Shown piece after piece: positions 55,801 to 59,492 of a stretch of DNA of 64,000 bases. The position numbers and the translations under genes were made by a program. Origin of the DNA: Ostrinia nubilalis (lineage: Eukaryota; Arthropoda; Insecta; Lepidoptera; Crambidae); assembly GCF_963855985.1 (NCBI RefSeq), contig NC_087099.1, positions 1,022,001-1,086,000 on the forward strand, read 5' to 3'. The stretch's first letter is position 1. Every line of letters starts with the position of its first letter. The notes under the pieces are model-generated. The model was not told the origin of the DNA. It ran no database searches and saw only the letters and a list, made by a program, of their open reading frames with translations.

Positions 55801-58800
55801 CATTTTGAGCGAATAAAACTTTCAATTCTATTAGAACTTTAGACATTTCTCTCACTTTAAGCGGCATTGGATTTTTCATCGAATTTTGAAACTGTAACAG
55901 ATATATTAAAGATGATCCCATATTGTTGTCATTGTCTATATCAGTGTTATGATCACAATTCTTTTTATTTTATTCATGACCTTCGACCAGTTGGACACAT
56001 TAGATAGCTTCTTGTAGTATCGTGCAATATATTTTTAACTTTTAATTAAAATCTAGTCATACTGTAGCAATTTGGACGATTTATTTTATTTACAAGATCG
56101 GTATCTTATTGTCTATGATGACCGCAGTCAACATCACTATTACATGGATTCCTAACAATGAAGTACGGCATTGCCTTGTGCCGATTTTACATAGATTTTA
56201 TCGACACAAATTATGGAACTTCATAGGATATGGAGCAGGCCACGCCCTAAAATGTCCGGATGTCGTCATAGTATTATGGAATACATATAAAATACTTTTA
56301 TTATTTCATTTCTTAATCCTCAAGTGTCCGTTACAATCTAATTAATATTTAAGTATTCAAAAAGTAAGAGATTAATTTTGATACTTTACTGCTGTGCCCA
56401 GGAATCTAAGGCGGTTTCTGACAATGTCCTTTGACTATTCTTACCGTTAGATACCTAATTCCTGGCAATAAGTGGTGACTGAGTTTGTTCCGGCGTTTCT
56501 TCTCAGCACTTGCCATATGTTTGTCTCGAAGCGCTGGTAGGGCCCAAAAGATAAGGAGACATAATATAAAGTGCCCGATAAGGGCTACCTTTTCTTTTTT
56601 TTATTATTTTCTATTGACGTTCATAAGTGCCACTTGTGGTCTAAACTGAATAAATATTTTTGATTTTGAAAGATTTACGCCCGTATTCACAAACATTACT
56701 AAAGTCTGGTCGCCGAGCACGTAGAATTTCGTCCAATGACCCCAAGCTACCTATCCTTATCGCTCGCGCGTAATTATATTGCTGTCGCGACTGTGCGACG
56801 GGCGGCAGCAGTGAGTGTGCGAGCTTGGGGTCATTGGACGAAATTCTACGTGCTCGGCGACCGGACTATATGAGGTCTCACAGTGCGCGTAGACCACAGC
56901 GTGACACAAGAAACAATCACAGAGCTCTATTCAACGCTATGCGTTCATTTTGCTGTTTCACTTAAGCAAGCATTGTTTGTGAATACACGGGCGTTAGTCC
57001 AGTAGGGTACTAAATCGTTTATAATCGAGCCAATCCAATTTGTTCTATTTTGACAGGCGAGTAGCTAAACGAGTCCGAAACGAGCGGTTTAGTCGAATTC
57101 ATATAAAATAACCACTCATCACTTGTATGTACTCGACCAAAGTGCGGCGAACGATTTTTTGGTCAGTAAGTAGTTACTAAAGGCGAGTTACTTTACTAAA
57201 TTACTCGACTAGTGCGAACAAGGCTTAACATTAGTAAACCAAAATCACAGAGCAGTTCCAACCTCAATTCGCATATCAAAGTCCGCTGCGTCTGACGAGT
57301 TTCGACTCCTGCGCAACGCCGCCGCGACGCATCGCGTGCATAATATCGTAACACGCACTGACACACAACACGCACGCTCCTGAATAACTAACAGGGATAA
57401 TGACCATCATACCGCCAACATTCCACGTCCATTTTGCACATACTCTCACATTCTTCTACACACACAAAATCTTGCAAGTGTAAACCTACTTGCAAGAATT
57501 TGAAGGGATTAGATAGAAGCTATGTAAATATTTATTGTATCTGTGTTGTTTTATGTATTATTCAACACCATACAAAGTGAATAAACACGTGTTCAATTAC
57601 GTAGAAATTCATTGTTATTAATAACTTCTCGCGCAATAAAATTCCTCATACAATGTAGAATTTTCAAACAAAAACATTACGTGGACATTGCTCTAGTGTG
57701 CATTCAATGTGTATGCTGCCTGTACTCTCTGTACACTTAAAATTACAATGAATACTCACACACAGTGGCATGTTTAGTTTCACAAACACGTGTTCTAAAT
57801 TACACCGTTTTCTCAATAGTTCGTCACGGTTGTCGATGACATAATGGGCATGGCAGTCAAAACGACCCCACCTGCCAGAACTACAATTTATACATAAACA
57901 TTTAACTTGATTGTATGTAATTTCTTAATATTCTTTAACTGATATTGTAACTGTAAACTAGTTTTTACTAGAATGTAGGTAATTTGATTTAAGACTAAAA
58001 ATAAGTTTTTGCCTCTTATTATTTATGTTTGCCATAGCTTCTACTATTGTTGCATAGTGTTGATGCATGATGTTGTAGCTCTAAGATAACTTTGTAATCG
58101 TGTTTCGCATCAATTGCTTTTAGAAATAATATCGTAGCATCATAATTTATTGCATGTTCGTTTCCACATGACGTAAGATTTTCAGATTTGCTCCTAATTG
58201 TCTGTAATATTCACTCGTGTTCGCGATTGGATTTCATCGCACTGCGGCTTGAGTTAACACATCATCCGACGGCTTATAAATTAATGTATGTGGCGCGAAT
58301 CAATACGTATCAATCGATCCATTCAAACGCTTTACTTGTTGTGTGTAATGAAACAAATAAGACTTATCGCGTGTAAACTTGCACAATTAAGACTTCGCGT
58401 ACTCTACGTGCTCCATATTTTATTATTGTATGTCTCGGAATAATTCAAAACAAATAACTTTTCGAAAACAGCTGGTAATGAGGTGTCGGCATCTCGTTAA
58501 CAATAACATCTATTTTTATACAGTTAGTATCGGATATCGTCTATAAGTTTTATAATTGTGAAGAGATTCTATATGTATGATAATCAGATCTTAGTAATCG
58601 TATTTTTATTGGAACAAGTATTTGGAGATTGTTTTAAAATATATTATTTTTTGGATCGGAGTACGCCAAATATTACTGCAGACAATGAGGGCTATCGTTT
58701 TTATACTTAACAGTTGGCACCCCTGGCGATTGACAGGACCTTACTCTACAGTGGCGCCATCTTGATGAGTGCAAATGCGATAGTCCTCCTACCACTTTAG

Positions 58801-59106
58801 CGCTCACAAGTTGGCGCCACTGTCTTCGCTACTAGCAAGTGACAGGACCTTACTCTACAGTGGCGCTAACTGGTGAGCGCTAAAACGATAGCCCTCATTA
58901 AGTGATATCGTAAATTTCCAGGAGGCGGATGGAAGAACGGAGTGAGCGGCTCCGGCTCAGGCCCGGGCGGGGAAGGCGCGGGCGCGGCGCCGGCGCCGGC
59001 GGCGGGGACGGCTGGCACGGCGGCGGCGGGCGCGGACAAGCGGCCGGGCAAGGGGCGCCGCGAGCCGCCCAAGGCCAAGGCCGAGCTGCTGAACGGCACG
59101 GCGTAG
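13870..59106 (+). CDS. Fmr1: Fragile X messenger ribonucleoprotein homologue, complete coding region
   Basis: Fifteen coding exons: 13870-13920, 14290-14342, 14434-14587, 15932-16095, 19942-20091, 21706-21792, 24332-24479, 28013-28156, 32305-32442, 34087-34237, 47085-47175, 50652-50817, 52485-52572, 54855-54926, 58922-59106. Total 1842 nt, 613 aa (human 632). The ATG (CCAAAATGG) begins [18 protein letters not shown]. In order: tandem Agenet/Tudor domains (residues 1 to about 120, with GWWTANIK and EYLEWDN), a KH0-type region (exon 5), KH1 with GTHG (237-240), KH2 with GKNG (300-303) in [19 protein letters not shown], a coiled-coil-like stretch [17 protein letters not shown], then a low-complexity basic tail. 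The tail holds [10 protein letters not shown], four RGE repeats leading into [10 protein letters not shown] (RGG-like), a run of six arginines, and the C-terminus AELLNGTA. Family role: polyribosome-associated RNA binding and translational control. Introns 4 and 10 hold a serine protease gene and a BEL/Pao element. Several exon edges are duplicated (see findings). Confidence 0.95.
14826..15002 (+). mobile_element. Retroposon 3' fragment in Fmr1 intron 3
   Basis: Begins CTAGCTGACCCGGCGAACTT and contains AAATCGGTTCAGCCGTTCAC, the typical 3' region of an insect RTE/SINE family that ends in a short T-rich tail. Diverged relative of the copy at 15161. Confidence 0.6.
15161..15395 (+). mobile_element. 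RTE-tail/SINE-like retroposon
   Basis: Begins CTAGCTTTCCGCCCGCGGCT, contains TCCCGGGACTCAAACTATCT and an ACAG microsatellite, and ends CGCATTTATAATATTA. Nearly identical to the inverted copy 47671-47902. More diverged partial copies are at 22528-22697 and 54307-54490. Confidence 0.75.
16800..17627 (-). CDS. Secreted chymotrypsin-like serine protease (S1A), intronless, nested in Fmr1 intron 4
   Basis: A 275-aa single-exon frame. Signal peptide [15 protein letters not shown]; propeptide to R39; activation site R39|ITGG. The catalytic triad is complete: H84 (TAGHC), D131 (YNDIAM), S224 (CGGDSGGP). The residue six before the serine, trypsin position 189, is glycine (G218), so trypsin-like Arg/Lys specificity is unlikely; chymotrypsin-, elastase- or collagenase-like specificity fits better. 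Position 215 is Tyr instead of the usual Trp (SYG). Cysteines C69/C85 fit the His-loop disulphide. It is antisense to Fmr1, has its own TATA/initiator upstream, and has ATTAAA (16780-16775) and AATAAA (16580-16575) downstream on its strand. Lepidopteran members of this family often serve gut digestion or the haemolymph; which applies here cannot be told from the sequence. Confidence 0.9.
   Translation of the reverse strand: MKLHLLLIVLAAASAHYHARIGVPAAARIWQLENGGETRITGGLPSYRSLHPFFAGLLIALPMNLTSVCGSTLLTDTKLITAGHCWNDGERQAILFEVVLASVRLFTGGTRIITADVVPHEAYVPETIYNDIAMITVPPVQFSELIRPISLPVENLFSSHEGRVATVVGYGKTGDASEITGSQSLRFAFVTVKPKEECAIYGNLFGASMICTNGIYGGSCGGDSGGPLFISERSGEKYLIGVVSYGSAYGCEAGHPTVFTRISSFIDWIYDKICY
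17644..17670 (-). promoter_or_regulatory. Core promoter of the nested serine protease
   Basis: On the - strand ATAAAATAAT (17670-17661) stands about 24 nt before the arthropod initiator TCAGT (17648-17644), which is some 18 nt before the ATG. The TATA-Inr spacing is near the insect norm and predicts a very short 5' UTR. Confidence 0.6.
17868..18300. mobile_element. TIR element containing a family K MITE
   Basis: Outer inverted ends: TAGGACGCAGTTTTAAGC with CTTATCAACTCGGAAAGGGA on the left, and TCCCTTTCCGGGTTGATAAG with GCTACGTCC on the right. Inside, 17961-18151 is MITE K (ends AATGAGGGTTTTCGC and GCGAAAACCCTCATT; core TTGACATATCTGTCAATGTC). A cleaner K copy is at 21138-21327. Confidence 0.75.
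18606..19100. repeat. Two-copy direct repeat, about 253-bp period
   Basis: TATTCTGATGA starts both copies (18606 and 18859). They share CAATAGTTTG/CTATAGTTTG, TTCCATTTTCGTTGTATGGA, GATCTTGCTTTGAAACTACT and GAAGTTATGAGGGTCCAAAA. The junction contains an ATGC run (ACATGCATGCATGCATA). Confidence 0.8.
19200..19640. mobile_element. Repeat fragments with an inserted palindromic MITE
   Basis: 19215-19345 resembles the MITE at 23024-23163 (AAGGCGGAG ... AACCAATCAG ... ATTGGTTATT). 19340-19500 is an inverted relative of 7960-8170. It is interrupted by a 123-bp palindrome, 19502-19624 (ends TGCCCGTTTTCACCATCAAT and ATTGATGGTGAAAACGGGCA). Confidence 0.65.
19663..19908. mobile_element. hAT-type MITE abutting Fmr1 exon 5
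   Basis: Starts CAGTCTTTCCCAAAGTGGGC and ends AGTTTGGGAACCGCTG. The CAG...CTG ends are those of hAT elements. Flanking octamers TGCTAGAG and TGCTATAC match at the first five positions, consistent with a decayed 8-bp duplication. Its right end is 33 nt from the exon 5 acceptor. Confidence 0.75.
20137..20258. mobile_element. Truncated family B MITE fused to the duplicated exon 5
   Basis: Carries the B interior and right arm (AGCTTGGGGTCATTGGACGA). Both ends are damaged: the left terminal block is missing, and the right end stops at GTGCTC, where other copies continue GGCGACCGGACTT. The next bases, AG then CGCGAAGGTGGAG, belong to the exon 5 copy. Confidence 0.7.
20259..20407 (+). pseudogene. 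Second, frameshifted copy of Fmr1 exon 5
   Basis: 149 nt against 150 nt in the intact exon (19942-20091). One C is missing in a CCC run (AACGCCCACAAG became AACGCCACAAG), which breaks the frame after codon 5. The only other differences are two synonymous third-position changes (GAA/GAG, CAG/CAA). Similarity covers just 3 nt before the exon (CAG) and 8 nt after it (GTAACAAC), so both splice signals were copied. If spliced in place of exon 5 it would truncate the KH0 region; if spliced together with it, the frame also breaks. An assembly error in the CCC run or an uncollapsed haplotype is possible. Confidence 0.85.
20753..20912. repeat. Long hairpin in Fmr1 intron 5
   Basis: A stem of about 60 bp: AAGCTTTTATTCTGAATTTC on the left arm and GAAATTCAGAATAAAAGCTT on the right, flanked by TTTTTTAAAAACAAG and its complement, with a loop of about 40 nt. 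Nearly perfect, so probably a recent palindromic element. Confidence 0.8.
21138..21327. mobile_element. MITE family K copy
   Basis: Inverted arms of about 80 bp from AATGAGGGTTTTCGCGATTG to CAATCGCGAAAACCCTCATT, containing CCAAATGCTGCATGATTGGT and its complement. Second copy in the window after 17961-18151. Confidence 0.85.
21793..24331. other. Fmr1 intron 6: mixed retroposon and foldback content
   Basis: No gene seen. Contents: 22035-22135, tail of the LINE at 8200 (GAAGCAGTGGTAGGGTTAAT); 22528-22697, retroposon like 15161; 23024-23163, MITE with ends GGCCCGGTTTCCACTAAGGC and GCCTTGGTGGTAATCGAGCC; 23368-23452, palindrome AGGATGCGCGCCATGATAAA mirrored after a short loop; 23459-24247, foldback described separately. 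Confidence 0.55.
23459..24247. mobile_element. Multi-layer foldback element
   Basis: Outer arms TTGGGAAG...GCGGCAGGAGACGTAC (23459-23495) and GTACGCCGCTCGCACGTCTC...CTTCCCAA (24205-24247). Arms 23815-23910 and 24110-24205 pair (TATTGCACATCGACCTTTAG). Nested in the left arm is a GC-rich palindrome, 23490-23825 (ACGTCACCTCGGGCCGACAG mirrored). Open frames here are palindrome artefacts. Confidence 0.65.
24590..24850. repeat. Cluster of TATCGATA octamers
   Basis: I count nine exact TATCGATA octamers in about 260 bp, plus near matches (CATCGATAC, ATCGACAGT, TATCGATCGG). TATCGATA is itself a palindrome and is the published consensus of the insect DNA-replication-related element bound by DREF. The block lies 110 nt after Fmr1 exon 7 and contains larger inverted repeats (CCTATCGATACTATCGATAG). 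Confidence 0.75.
24868..25345. repeat. Intron 7 direct repeat carrying a copy of the exon 7 tail
   Basis: A unit of about 152 bp (ATGCCCATAACATCTCACCC ... GTTACTCCGTG) occurs at 24880 and again at 25032. Between them, 24955-24968 plus the following donor repeats the end of exon 7 (AGATCTGCGGCGAG|GTGCGTGCGTG). The second unit is interrupted at 25107-25284 by a GC-rich palindromic MITE (ATGCCCGCCTTCCACTGCGA mirrored). At 25305-25340 the block GGATTGCTACC...TAATTATTATTACTGACGGG returns inverted. Confidence 0.75.
25381..26531. mobile_element. Russian-doll nest of MITEs (D, E, J, hAT-type, F)
   Basis: Outermost is MITE D (TACCATGAGTTTACGTTA at 25382; TAACGTTAATTCATGGTTA at 26515-26531). Within it, ends GCTTCAACCATACCAGCG (25401) and CGTTGGTGTGGTTGAAGC (26378) mark element E. 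Within E are element J (25465-25614, ACGCCCGTATTCACAAACAT), an hAT-like repeat at 25671-25950 (GCAGTATTTTTCAACC ... GGTTGAAAAACACTGC) and palindrome F (26086-26300). Confidence 0.7.
26086..26300. mobile_element. Palindromic MITE F with TAA target duplication
   Basis: Ends GGCCCTTTTCACATGTCCCG and CGGGACATGTGAAAAGGGCC; flanking TAA on both sides (26083-26085 and 26301-26303). An internal tandem pair GGATTAATTACACCGGTACA sits at the centre. A 3-bp TAA/TTA duplication is typical of PIF/Harbinger-type elements, so assignment to that superfamily is reasonable but untested. Confidence 0.8.
27075..27284. mobile_element. MITE family B copy in Fmr1 intron 7
   Basis: About 210 bp, ends TAGTCTGGTCTGTGAGCACG and CGTGCTCACAGACCGGGCTT, TA on each side. 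Same internal arms as the other B copies. Confidence 0.85.
28157..32029. other. Fmr1 intron 8, mainly unique AT-rich sequence
   Basis: Nearly 3.9 kb with no recognisable gene, few repeats and no long frame. It is the largest repeat-poor stretch of the gene, so intronic regulatory sequence or non-coding RNA would be easiest to look for here; nothing specific is visible. Confidence 0.4.
32030..32223. mobile_element. Palindromic MITE before Fmr1 exon 9
   Basis: Inverted ends AGGCCATTATCATACTGCAC with CGCGCTCCGCCGCGG, and CCGCGGCGGAGCGCG with GTGCAATGTGATAATCGCCT. The longer - strand frames over exon 9 run into it and are not genes. Confidence 0.7.
32473..32897. mobile_element. MITE family A copy carrying an inserted MITE B
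   Basis: Ends AATGAGGGCTATCG and CGATAGCCCTCATT in the opposite orientation to 4788-5003. The A sequence is interrupted at TTGCTA/GTAGCGAAG by MITE B (32540-32747); the intact A copies give the empty site. It begins 30 nt after the exon 9 donor. Confidence 0.88.
32540..32747. mobile_element. MITE family B, complete copy with TA duplication
   Basis: 208 bp with perfect ends AAGCCTGGTCCGTGAGCACG and CGTGCTCACGGACCAGGCTT. Flanked by TA at 32538-32539 and 32748-32749, where uninterrupted MITE A has a single TA. Reference copy for the family. Confidence 0.9.
33533..34067. mobile_element. Composite nest: MITE B containing another B plus the right half of MITE A
   Basis: Outer B left end AAGCCCGGTCTGTGACGTAG at 33533 and right end GTGCTCGCAGACCAGACTA at 34067. 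Inside are a second, shortened B (33694-33854, right end as in 32747) and then the A segment 33855-34006 that normally follows B in the nest at 32473-32897. The left half of A is missing. The outer B ends 19 nt before the exon 10 acceptor. Confidence 0.8.
34879..35181 (+). repeat. 5' LTR of the BEL/Pao element
   Basis: 303 bp, TGTACGATCTTTGAACGTAC to CGTACCGTACA. Contains AATAAA at 35110-35115 followed by TTTGTCATAG, a candidate poly(A) signal. The first 20 nt hold a GTACG...CGTAC short inverted repeat. Confidence 0.95.
35188..35205 (+). other. Candidate primer-binding site
   Basis: TGGTTCTTCGAGC begins 7 nt after the LTR. Priming sites usually start TGG (complement of tRNA CCA) within a few bases of the LTR. 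The matching tRNA was not identified. Confidence 0.4.
35424..35425 (+). promoter_or_regulatory. Consensus splice donor in the retroelement leader
   Basis: CAA|GTAAGA matches the donor consensus and lies between the LTR and the first polyprotein ATG (35469), the position used by elements that splice an envelope mRNA. The matching candidate acceptor is CTTTCTGTCCTACCAG, ending at 40917. Confidence 0.45.
35469..42881 (+). CDS. BEL/Pao Gag-Pol-Env polyprotein, single 2470-aa frame
   Basis: In order: Gag with the DUF1759-type block [13 protein letters not shown] (about residues 235-285); Cys/His motifs from C454 (CPHC...C, CKNC...C, CRHC...H); an aspartic protease with DQG at 575-577 in place of the common DSG/DTG; a reverse transcriptase with YMDD at 975-978; RNase H with D1150 (FCDASN); an integrase with an HHCC region (about 1455-1497) and D1526, D1592, E1646. 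From about M1846 comes an envelope-like segment: a hydrophobic signal-like stretch ([16 protein letters not shown]), a furin-type site RKRR at 1960-1963 followed by the hydrophobic [15 protein letters not shown], heptad-rich sequence, a transmembrane helix at about 2384-2404, and a basic tail. The layout resembles baculovirus-F-like insect retroviral envelopes; that link is by architecture only. No stop or frameshift separates Gag, Pol and Env. Confidence 0.93.
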   Translation: MEGLLETQNQLMAGMDKLLSNFKKDGHDRKTPDHARRKLETLDTYWNEFNSNHIQLCSYGDQHHTYFTGMEYERTKEFYNKARQFIQTYIQEGGRPSTPILKPATPMNVPVTIPQSPMAFSQKSEGSNSKLEELLRKQASNFKAFSRTIANININALASKWEFDDALKMIQSRWEVIDTMHWEIDSEQKDENHVYESEFAKYEKAYTFIKKEINTKMWSASHTEKSTPQMEIPIFNGNYQQWISFKDLFQASIHNNPSLSSAQKLQFLKSKLKGEAEKLIQHLNVSTENYQISWDILNHRFNNKKLIFTSYINTLLNLPAIQTQSSASIKKLHDTTNECLHAIQKLGVDTTTWDPIVVHLLAQKLDVDSHNDYVESLPNPRELPTLRDFLSFLETKFTALEAFRRKQETPKQQHHENHSFKKSYQHQSTSYQANKSFNKPSSSYKTMHVETKKCPHCSENHLIYLCKSFRESRPDVQRKTIAKNNLCKNCLFDHQGSECTSNKTCRHCNAKHNSLVHELFASSTEKCSTTNAKKATDQNTCHVSHENVAETLLATAKVNVQAANGSHHTMRVLIDQGSQTSLITENAAQLLGLTRKRCKGVIFGVGAKENNCKGVVRITISSLHNNFSTSTDAFIMKSLINKLPNQTFKKPSWEYLNTIDLADPEFYISKPIDILLGADIYSSIIMSGIIKIGPSHPVAQETQLGWILCGNVQKFHCNVVINQIDELQKFWEIEDITQPPSELSEAETQCIEFYQSTTTRDETGRYHVRIPFKPNHDQQLGSSKPMAVAQFHQLERKLSKNNLLAKDYKLFIDEYRLLGHMIPVSDGNMKLNCYLPHHGVRRSESSTTALRVVFNASAKTSTGLSLNDVMQVGPNLQQDLQSLILKWRKYQYAFVADIEKMFRQIGIQECDQKYQKIIWRDNNEQPLQEYQLTTVTYGTKAAPFLAMMTIKQLAMDERSKYQKTNATKVIEDSFYMDDLLHGSHTISEGKLLKADLIELLKSGGFNLRKWKSNAVELLADQNQTNQEHFDFKQIEPTKTLGLRWQPETDFFVFDCKIKFHDIYPTKRILLSDISKIFDPLGWLSPLTTKLKVLFQQIWQLQLQWDEPLPAEICEEWTDIKTDLQNVDQLRLPRWLGTKKEDTIELHGFCDASNKAYAAVIYCKIDRGESSTVVLVVGKARLVPASKTITLPKLELCGAVLLAKLMQKVQDSFKEYEIKPYGWTDSMVVLGWLNGEASRWKPFVANRVRQTTEIIPPKNWQYVKSEENPADCASRGLNASQTRDHQLWWHGPHWLPTYDDSLRNQEQNYTTNQEIKKCVQTNMTNLVSQTLDNSIVTDLITKQSSLTRAVRILAWIMRIRNPHKLPYLTTSELTNAKHAIVKTIQHQEFTNEITKLKTNHQLDKQSKLFNLNPFLDENGLLRVGGRLHNASIPENMKHPIIIPSNHRLTELLIDHSHQQTLHGGARLTLAHLRQNYWVVSGNRVTKKHIRLCVKCRRNEPSKLQQLMGDLPEARSNPSRPFLHTGVDFTGSVLVKANKGRGVKTTKGYVAVFICMATKAVHLELVSDLSASSFLAALRRMAARRGTPHHMYSDNGTNFVGASRVLDREFEELKLNVLNEEFMSEVAEMGIDWHFNAPAWPTAGGLWEAAVKSLKFHLKRVVGEQKLTFEEYTTILTQIEACLNSRPLCPLTEDPEDLNYLTPSHFLSSGPSLTIFETERDERTRWQLTQKIFQDIWKRWQAEYLTMLSARCKWQEPRENIKVNDLVIIHDSNLPAGRWALGRVLELHPGKDGYVRVVTLKTKNGIMKRPTIKLSVLPVSGHHEETTPAEETKPKTANKQKPLSSLLMTILMLFAIMFTPAQGSYNLSPINNNSMYYFDKTSTMYLIRDEWKLIAYLDLKPYWEGAELFQKYINHLTEICHHSKSKTQCDVLLLQLGHGYDEYNYYNGMLLGQQFPAHETQRKRRGLINGIGSVAHSLFGILDESFAEQYSKDINLIHKNEKHLESLWRNQTSIVEAEYNLLKKARTSVEKQYKIFNQHLNSLEKVASDLRAELQDVITNSDFAMTAIIANNILAELRRVQETLLDAITNIYYGNFNVHLLKPEQLLQELHLIAGRIPKDLSLPLDDIFNQLPKLYHLLKVKARITKEFLLFEIKIPLVSRDLFDIYKIIAIPREIDNRMVTLLPIASHVAINLQKDMYVPISDNSLQTCISYDFDVHFCPLQSPLYQFKSDQSLCVKDLTKQTCKTITIPCEHSWSQLHKINTYLYSCCGQCPVRIICDQLISAERLSKAGVITLGNGCVIKGDSFTITSHKQFFNNINIQPDIMTPEIPPINHIINVAIPNTTTIEIGSSGFEKDLKIIGEQIKEMKSKEGIADVISYHDVHHYAAIYVLVAAAVFGGLGWLAWRQRVRRRAHRARAQGDVDGSYSASVQCVSVKECNSVSGPKAEMPSVSARVDTAPVPNFRNHFQASD
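43006..43308 (+). repeat. 3' LTR of the BEL/Pao element
   Basis: Reads the same as 34879-35181 throughout; AATAAA at 43237-43242. The bases just before it (GCTCGGGAGCA) make only a weak polypurine tract, so the plus-strand primer is unclear. Confidence 0.95.
43452..46032. mobile_element. 2.58-kb foldback DNA element
   Basis: Long inverted arms (about 43452-44130 and 45515-46032). Ends CAGTGTGAGTCACGTTAAAG and CTTTAACGTGACTCACACTG. Arms pair through TAAGAGGTATATCCTGATC, AAAAATCGCATGTCTCTATC and AGGCCTGCGTCTTTCCATTC. A motif like CCAAACTATACACGACCAGT recurs near 44169, 44247, 45436 and 45505 at the inner edges. The middle holds a retroposon (44381-44575) and a tRNA-derived SINE. No transposase frame, so non-autonomous. 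Confidence 0.8.
44740..45105 (-). mobile_element. tRNA-derived SINE
   Basis: The - strand carries an A/B-box-like head, GTTTGGTGTAGTGGTTCGA ... GCGGGTTCGATTCCCGCAC (about 45090-45030), then ACAAACATTTGTGTGCATGA, and runs into a TAAATA-rich tail near 44850-44740. The head is tRNA-like, but no full cloverleaf is present. Confidence 0.7.
46240..47084. other. End of Fmr1 intron 10
   Basis: No gene. A D-related MITE at about 46874-47000 (GAGTGTGAGTTTACATTAAA ... CGCTAGGGGCGCTGTACAAT). A piece at 46425-46465 (CATCATTTACCATCAGGTGA) is a widespread lepidopteran repeat end. Confidence 0.4.
47339..47600 (+). mobile_element. LINE reverse-transcriptase C-terminal fragment (RTE-like)
   Basis: Encodes [13 protein letters not shown] ... 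[15 protein letters not shown] ... [13 protein letters not shown], the familiar C-terminal reverse-transcriptase region of RTE-type LINEs, before a stop. 5' truncated. Same + orientation as Fmr1. Confidence 0.75.
47671..47902 (-). mobile_element. RTE-tail/SINE-like retroposon
   Basis: Reverse complement of the copy at 15161-15395, nearly identical including the ACAG microsatellite. Directly follows the LINE fragment. Confidence 0.75.
48252..48668. mobile_element. Two hAT-like repeats, one truncated
   Basis: 48252 begins CAGTGGTTCCCAAAGCTG without a matching right end. A second, 48419-48668, runs from CAGGGTTTCCCAATTTTTTG to TTTCGGGAACCGCTGGTTTA, with paired GGAACCC blocks. Confidence 0.55.
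48673..50379. mobile_element. 1.7-kb foldback element with mirrored open frames
   Basis: Ends CAGGGTGTTTGGTAAATGGG and CCCATTTACCTAACACCCTG, with TA on both sides (48671-48672, 50380-50381). The arms extend about 640 bp. Each arm has an open frame of about 106 codons (48963-49283 + and 49592-49912 -; shared peptide [20 protein letters not shown]), with roughly 20 amino-acid differences but no stop. A small palindrome at 50168-50325 is inserted in the right arm. No transposase motif recognised. Confidence 0.75.
50836..51540 (+). repeat. Tandem copies of the exon 12 tail and donor in Fmr1 intron 12
   Basis: The exon 12 end (CACCAGCCGCGAGCCAAT|GTGAGTACACACCCAGTGTC) recurs. At 51216-51278 an acceptor-like GTGTCTACAG is followed by 63 nt ending GCGAGCCAAC|GTGAGTAC; it encodes [20 protein letters not shown] plus N in the exon 12 frame and is phase 0 at both ends. 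A third tail (to 51531, ACCAAC|GTGAGTAT) is cut off from its left part by a MITE. A filler at about 50876-51190 with GCGGGAC motifs separates the first two copies. Candidate alternative exon or donor. Confidence 0.7.
51341..51507. mobile_element. MITE family L copy
   Basis: Ends TAAGAGTAGGCGCACACCGT and ACGGTGTGCGCCTACTCTAA, palindromic over about 60 bp per side. A second, inverted copy is at 63773-63940. Confidence 0.88.
51606..51813. mobile_element. MITE family B copy in Fmr1 intron 12
   Basis: 208 bp, ends TAGTCTGGTCTGTGAGCACG and TGCTCGGCGACCGGACTT; TA on each side. Confidence 0.85.
52172..52339. mobile_element. MITE family D copy
   Basis: Ends TACCATGAGTTTACGTTAGG and CCTAACGTAAACTAATGGTG (allowing one change), with the internal GCCGCTAGGGGCGCTTTACA block in the opposite orientation to 3871-4038. 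Confidence 0.75.
52573..54306. other. Fmr1 intron 13, unique AT-rich part
   Basis: About 1.7 kb with no recognisable gene, repeat or long frame. Confidence 0.4.
54307..54490 (+). mobile_element. Diverged RTE-tail retroposon
   Basis: CTAGCTTTCCGCCCGCGTGG ... TCCCTGTTTCAAAAACTGGG ... GCATTTATGATATTAGTATA; several small deletions relative to 15161-15395. Confidence 0.65.
54648..54740. repeat. C-rich minisatellite, 27-28-bp period
   Basis: About three full units of GGGCCCCCCTTAATCCTTAA plus ATGCCCA, with C-run length varying between units. It follows a GGGCACT-rich stretch. A related CCCAGGGCCCC block is at 16180-16320. Confidence 0.75.
54927..56675. other. Fmr1 intron 14, left part
   Basis: No gene. 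Mostly unique AT-rich DNA. A LINE 3' tail is present at 56500-56660 (TTCTTCTCAGCACTTGCCAT ... CGAAGCGCTGGTAGGGCCC). Confidence 0.4.
56676..56996. mobile_element. Element J with an inserted MITE B
   Basis: J ends TACGCCCGTATTCACAAACA and TGTTTGTGAATACACGGGCG. MITE B (56702-56868) splits ACATTAC|TA|TGAGGTCTCA, which is uninterrupted in the J copy at 25465-25614. This B lacks much of its right inner arm (167 bp). Confidence 0.82.
56997..58683. other. Fmr1 intron 14, right part
   Basis: AT-rich, no gene or clear repeat seen. CA-rich stretches with CACACAC near 57360-57480. Confidence 0.35.
58684..58899. mobile_element. MITE family A copy next to Fmr1 exon 15
   Basis: 216 bp, nearly identical to 4788-5003. 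Only 22 nt (AAGTGATATCGTAAATTTCC plus AG) separate it from the start of the last coding exon, so the branch point is either in this short remnant or supplied by the MITE. Confidence 0.9.
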
Positions 59107-59486
59107 GGCGCGCGGCGCCCGGTTGGTCCCGGGCGGGCCCGGAGCCCCGGCAGCGCAGGGCGCCGCCCCGCGCGCCCCGTGACGGTTGATGGCATTTATT
59201 GACTCTTCTGTTTGATCACTCGTGTCTGACTCGCTCGGCCGCGCCGGCCCGGCCCCGGAGCCGCGGCGGGCCGCTCGTCCCTAGACTCACTCGTATTATG
59301 CTTTTGTAAGAGATTCGTGATTTGTATTCCTGATTATTCGTAATATGAAAAATTAAACATGTGTACGTCGCTCCCCGGACGATGCGAGCCGCGATCGGCT
59401 TTTCGGTACCTTTATGGGAGATCGGACATAGCGCAGTACATACGTGTGTCGTAGCCTGTACTCTGTGGTTATGTGATTTCCTATAA

Positions 59487-59492
59487 AATAAA
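59487..59492 (+). promoter_or_regulatory. Proximal Fmr1 poly(A) signal
   Basis: AATAAA 381 nt after the stop, followed by TTTCTGTACATATTTTCAAT. The 3' UTR up to here is GC-rich near the stop. A second, distal signal is at 60377. Confidence 0.55.

Noticed and set aside
58866..59195. 109-codon - strand and 86-codon + strand frames at the Fmr1 end
   Set aside because: By-products of the high GC of exon 15; the in-phase frame ends at 59104-59106.
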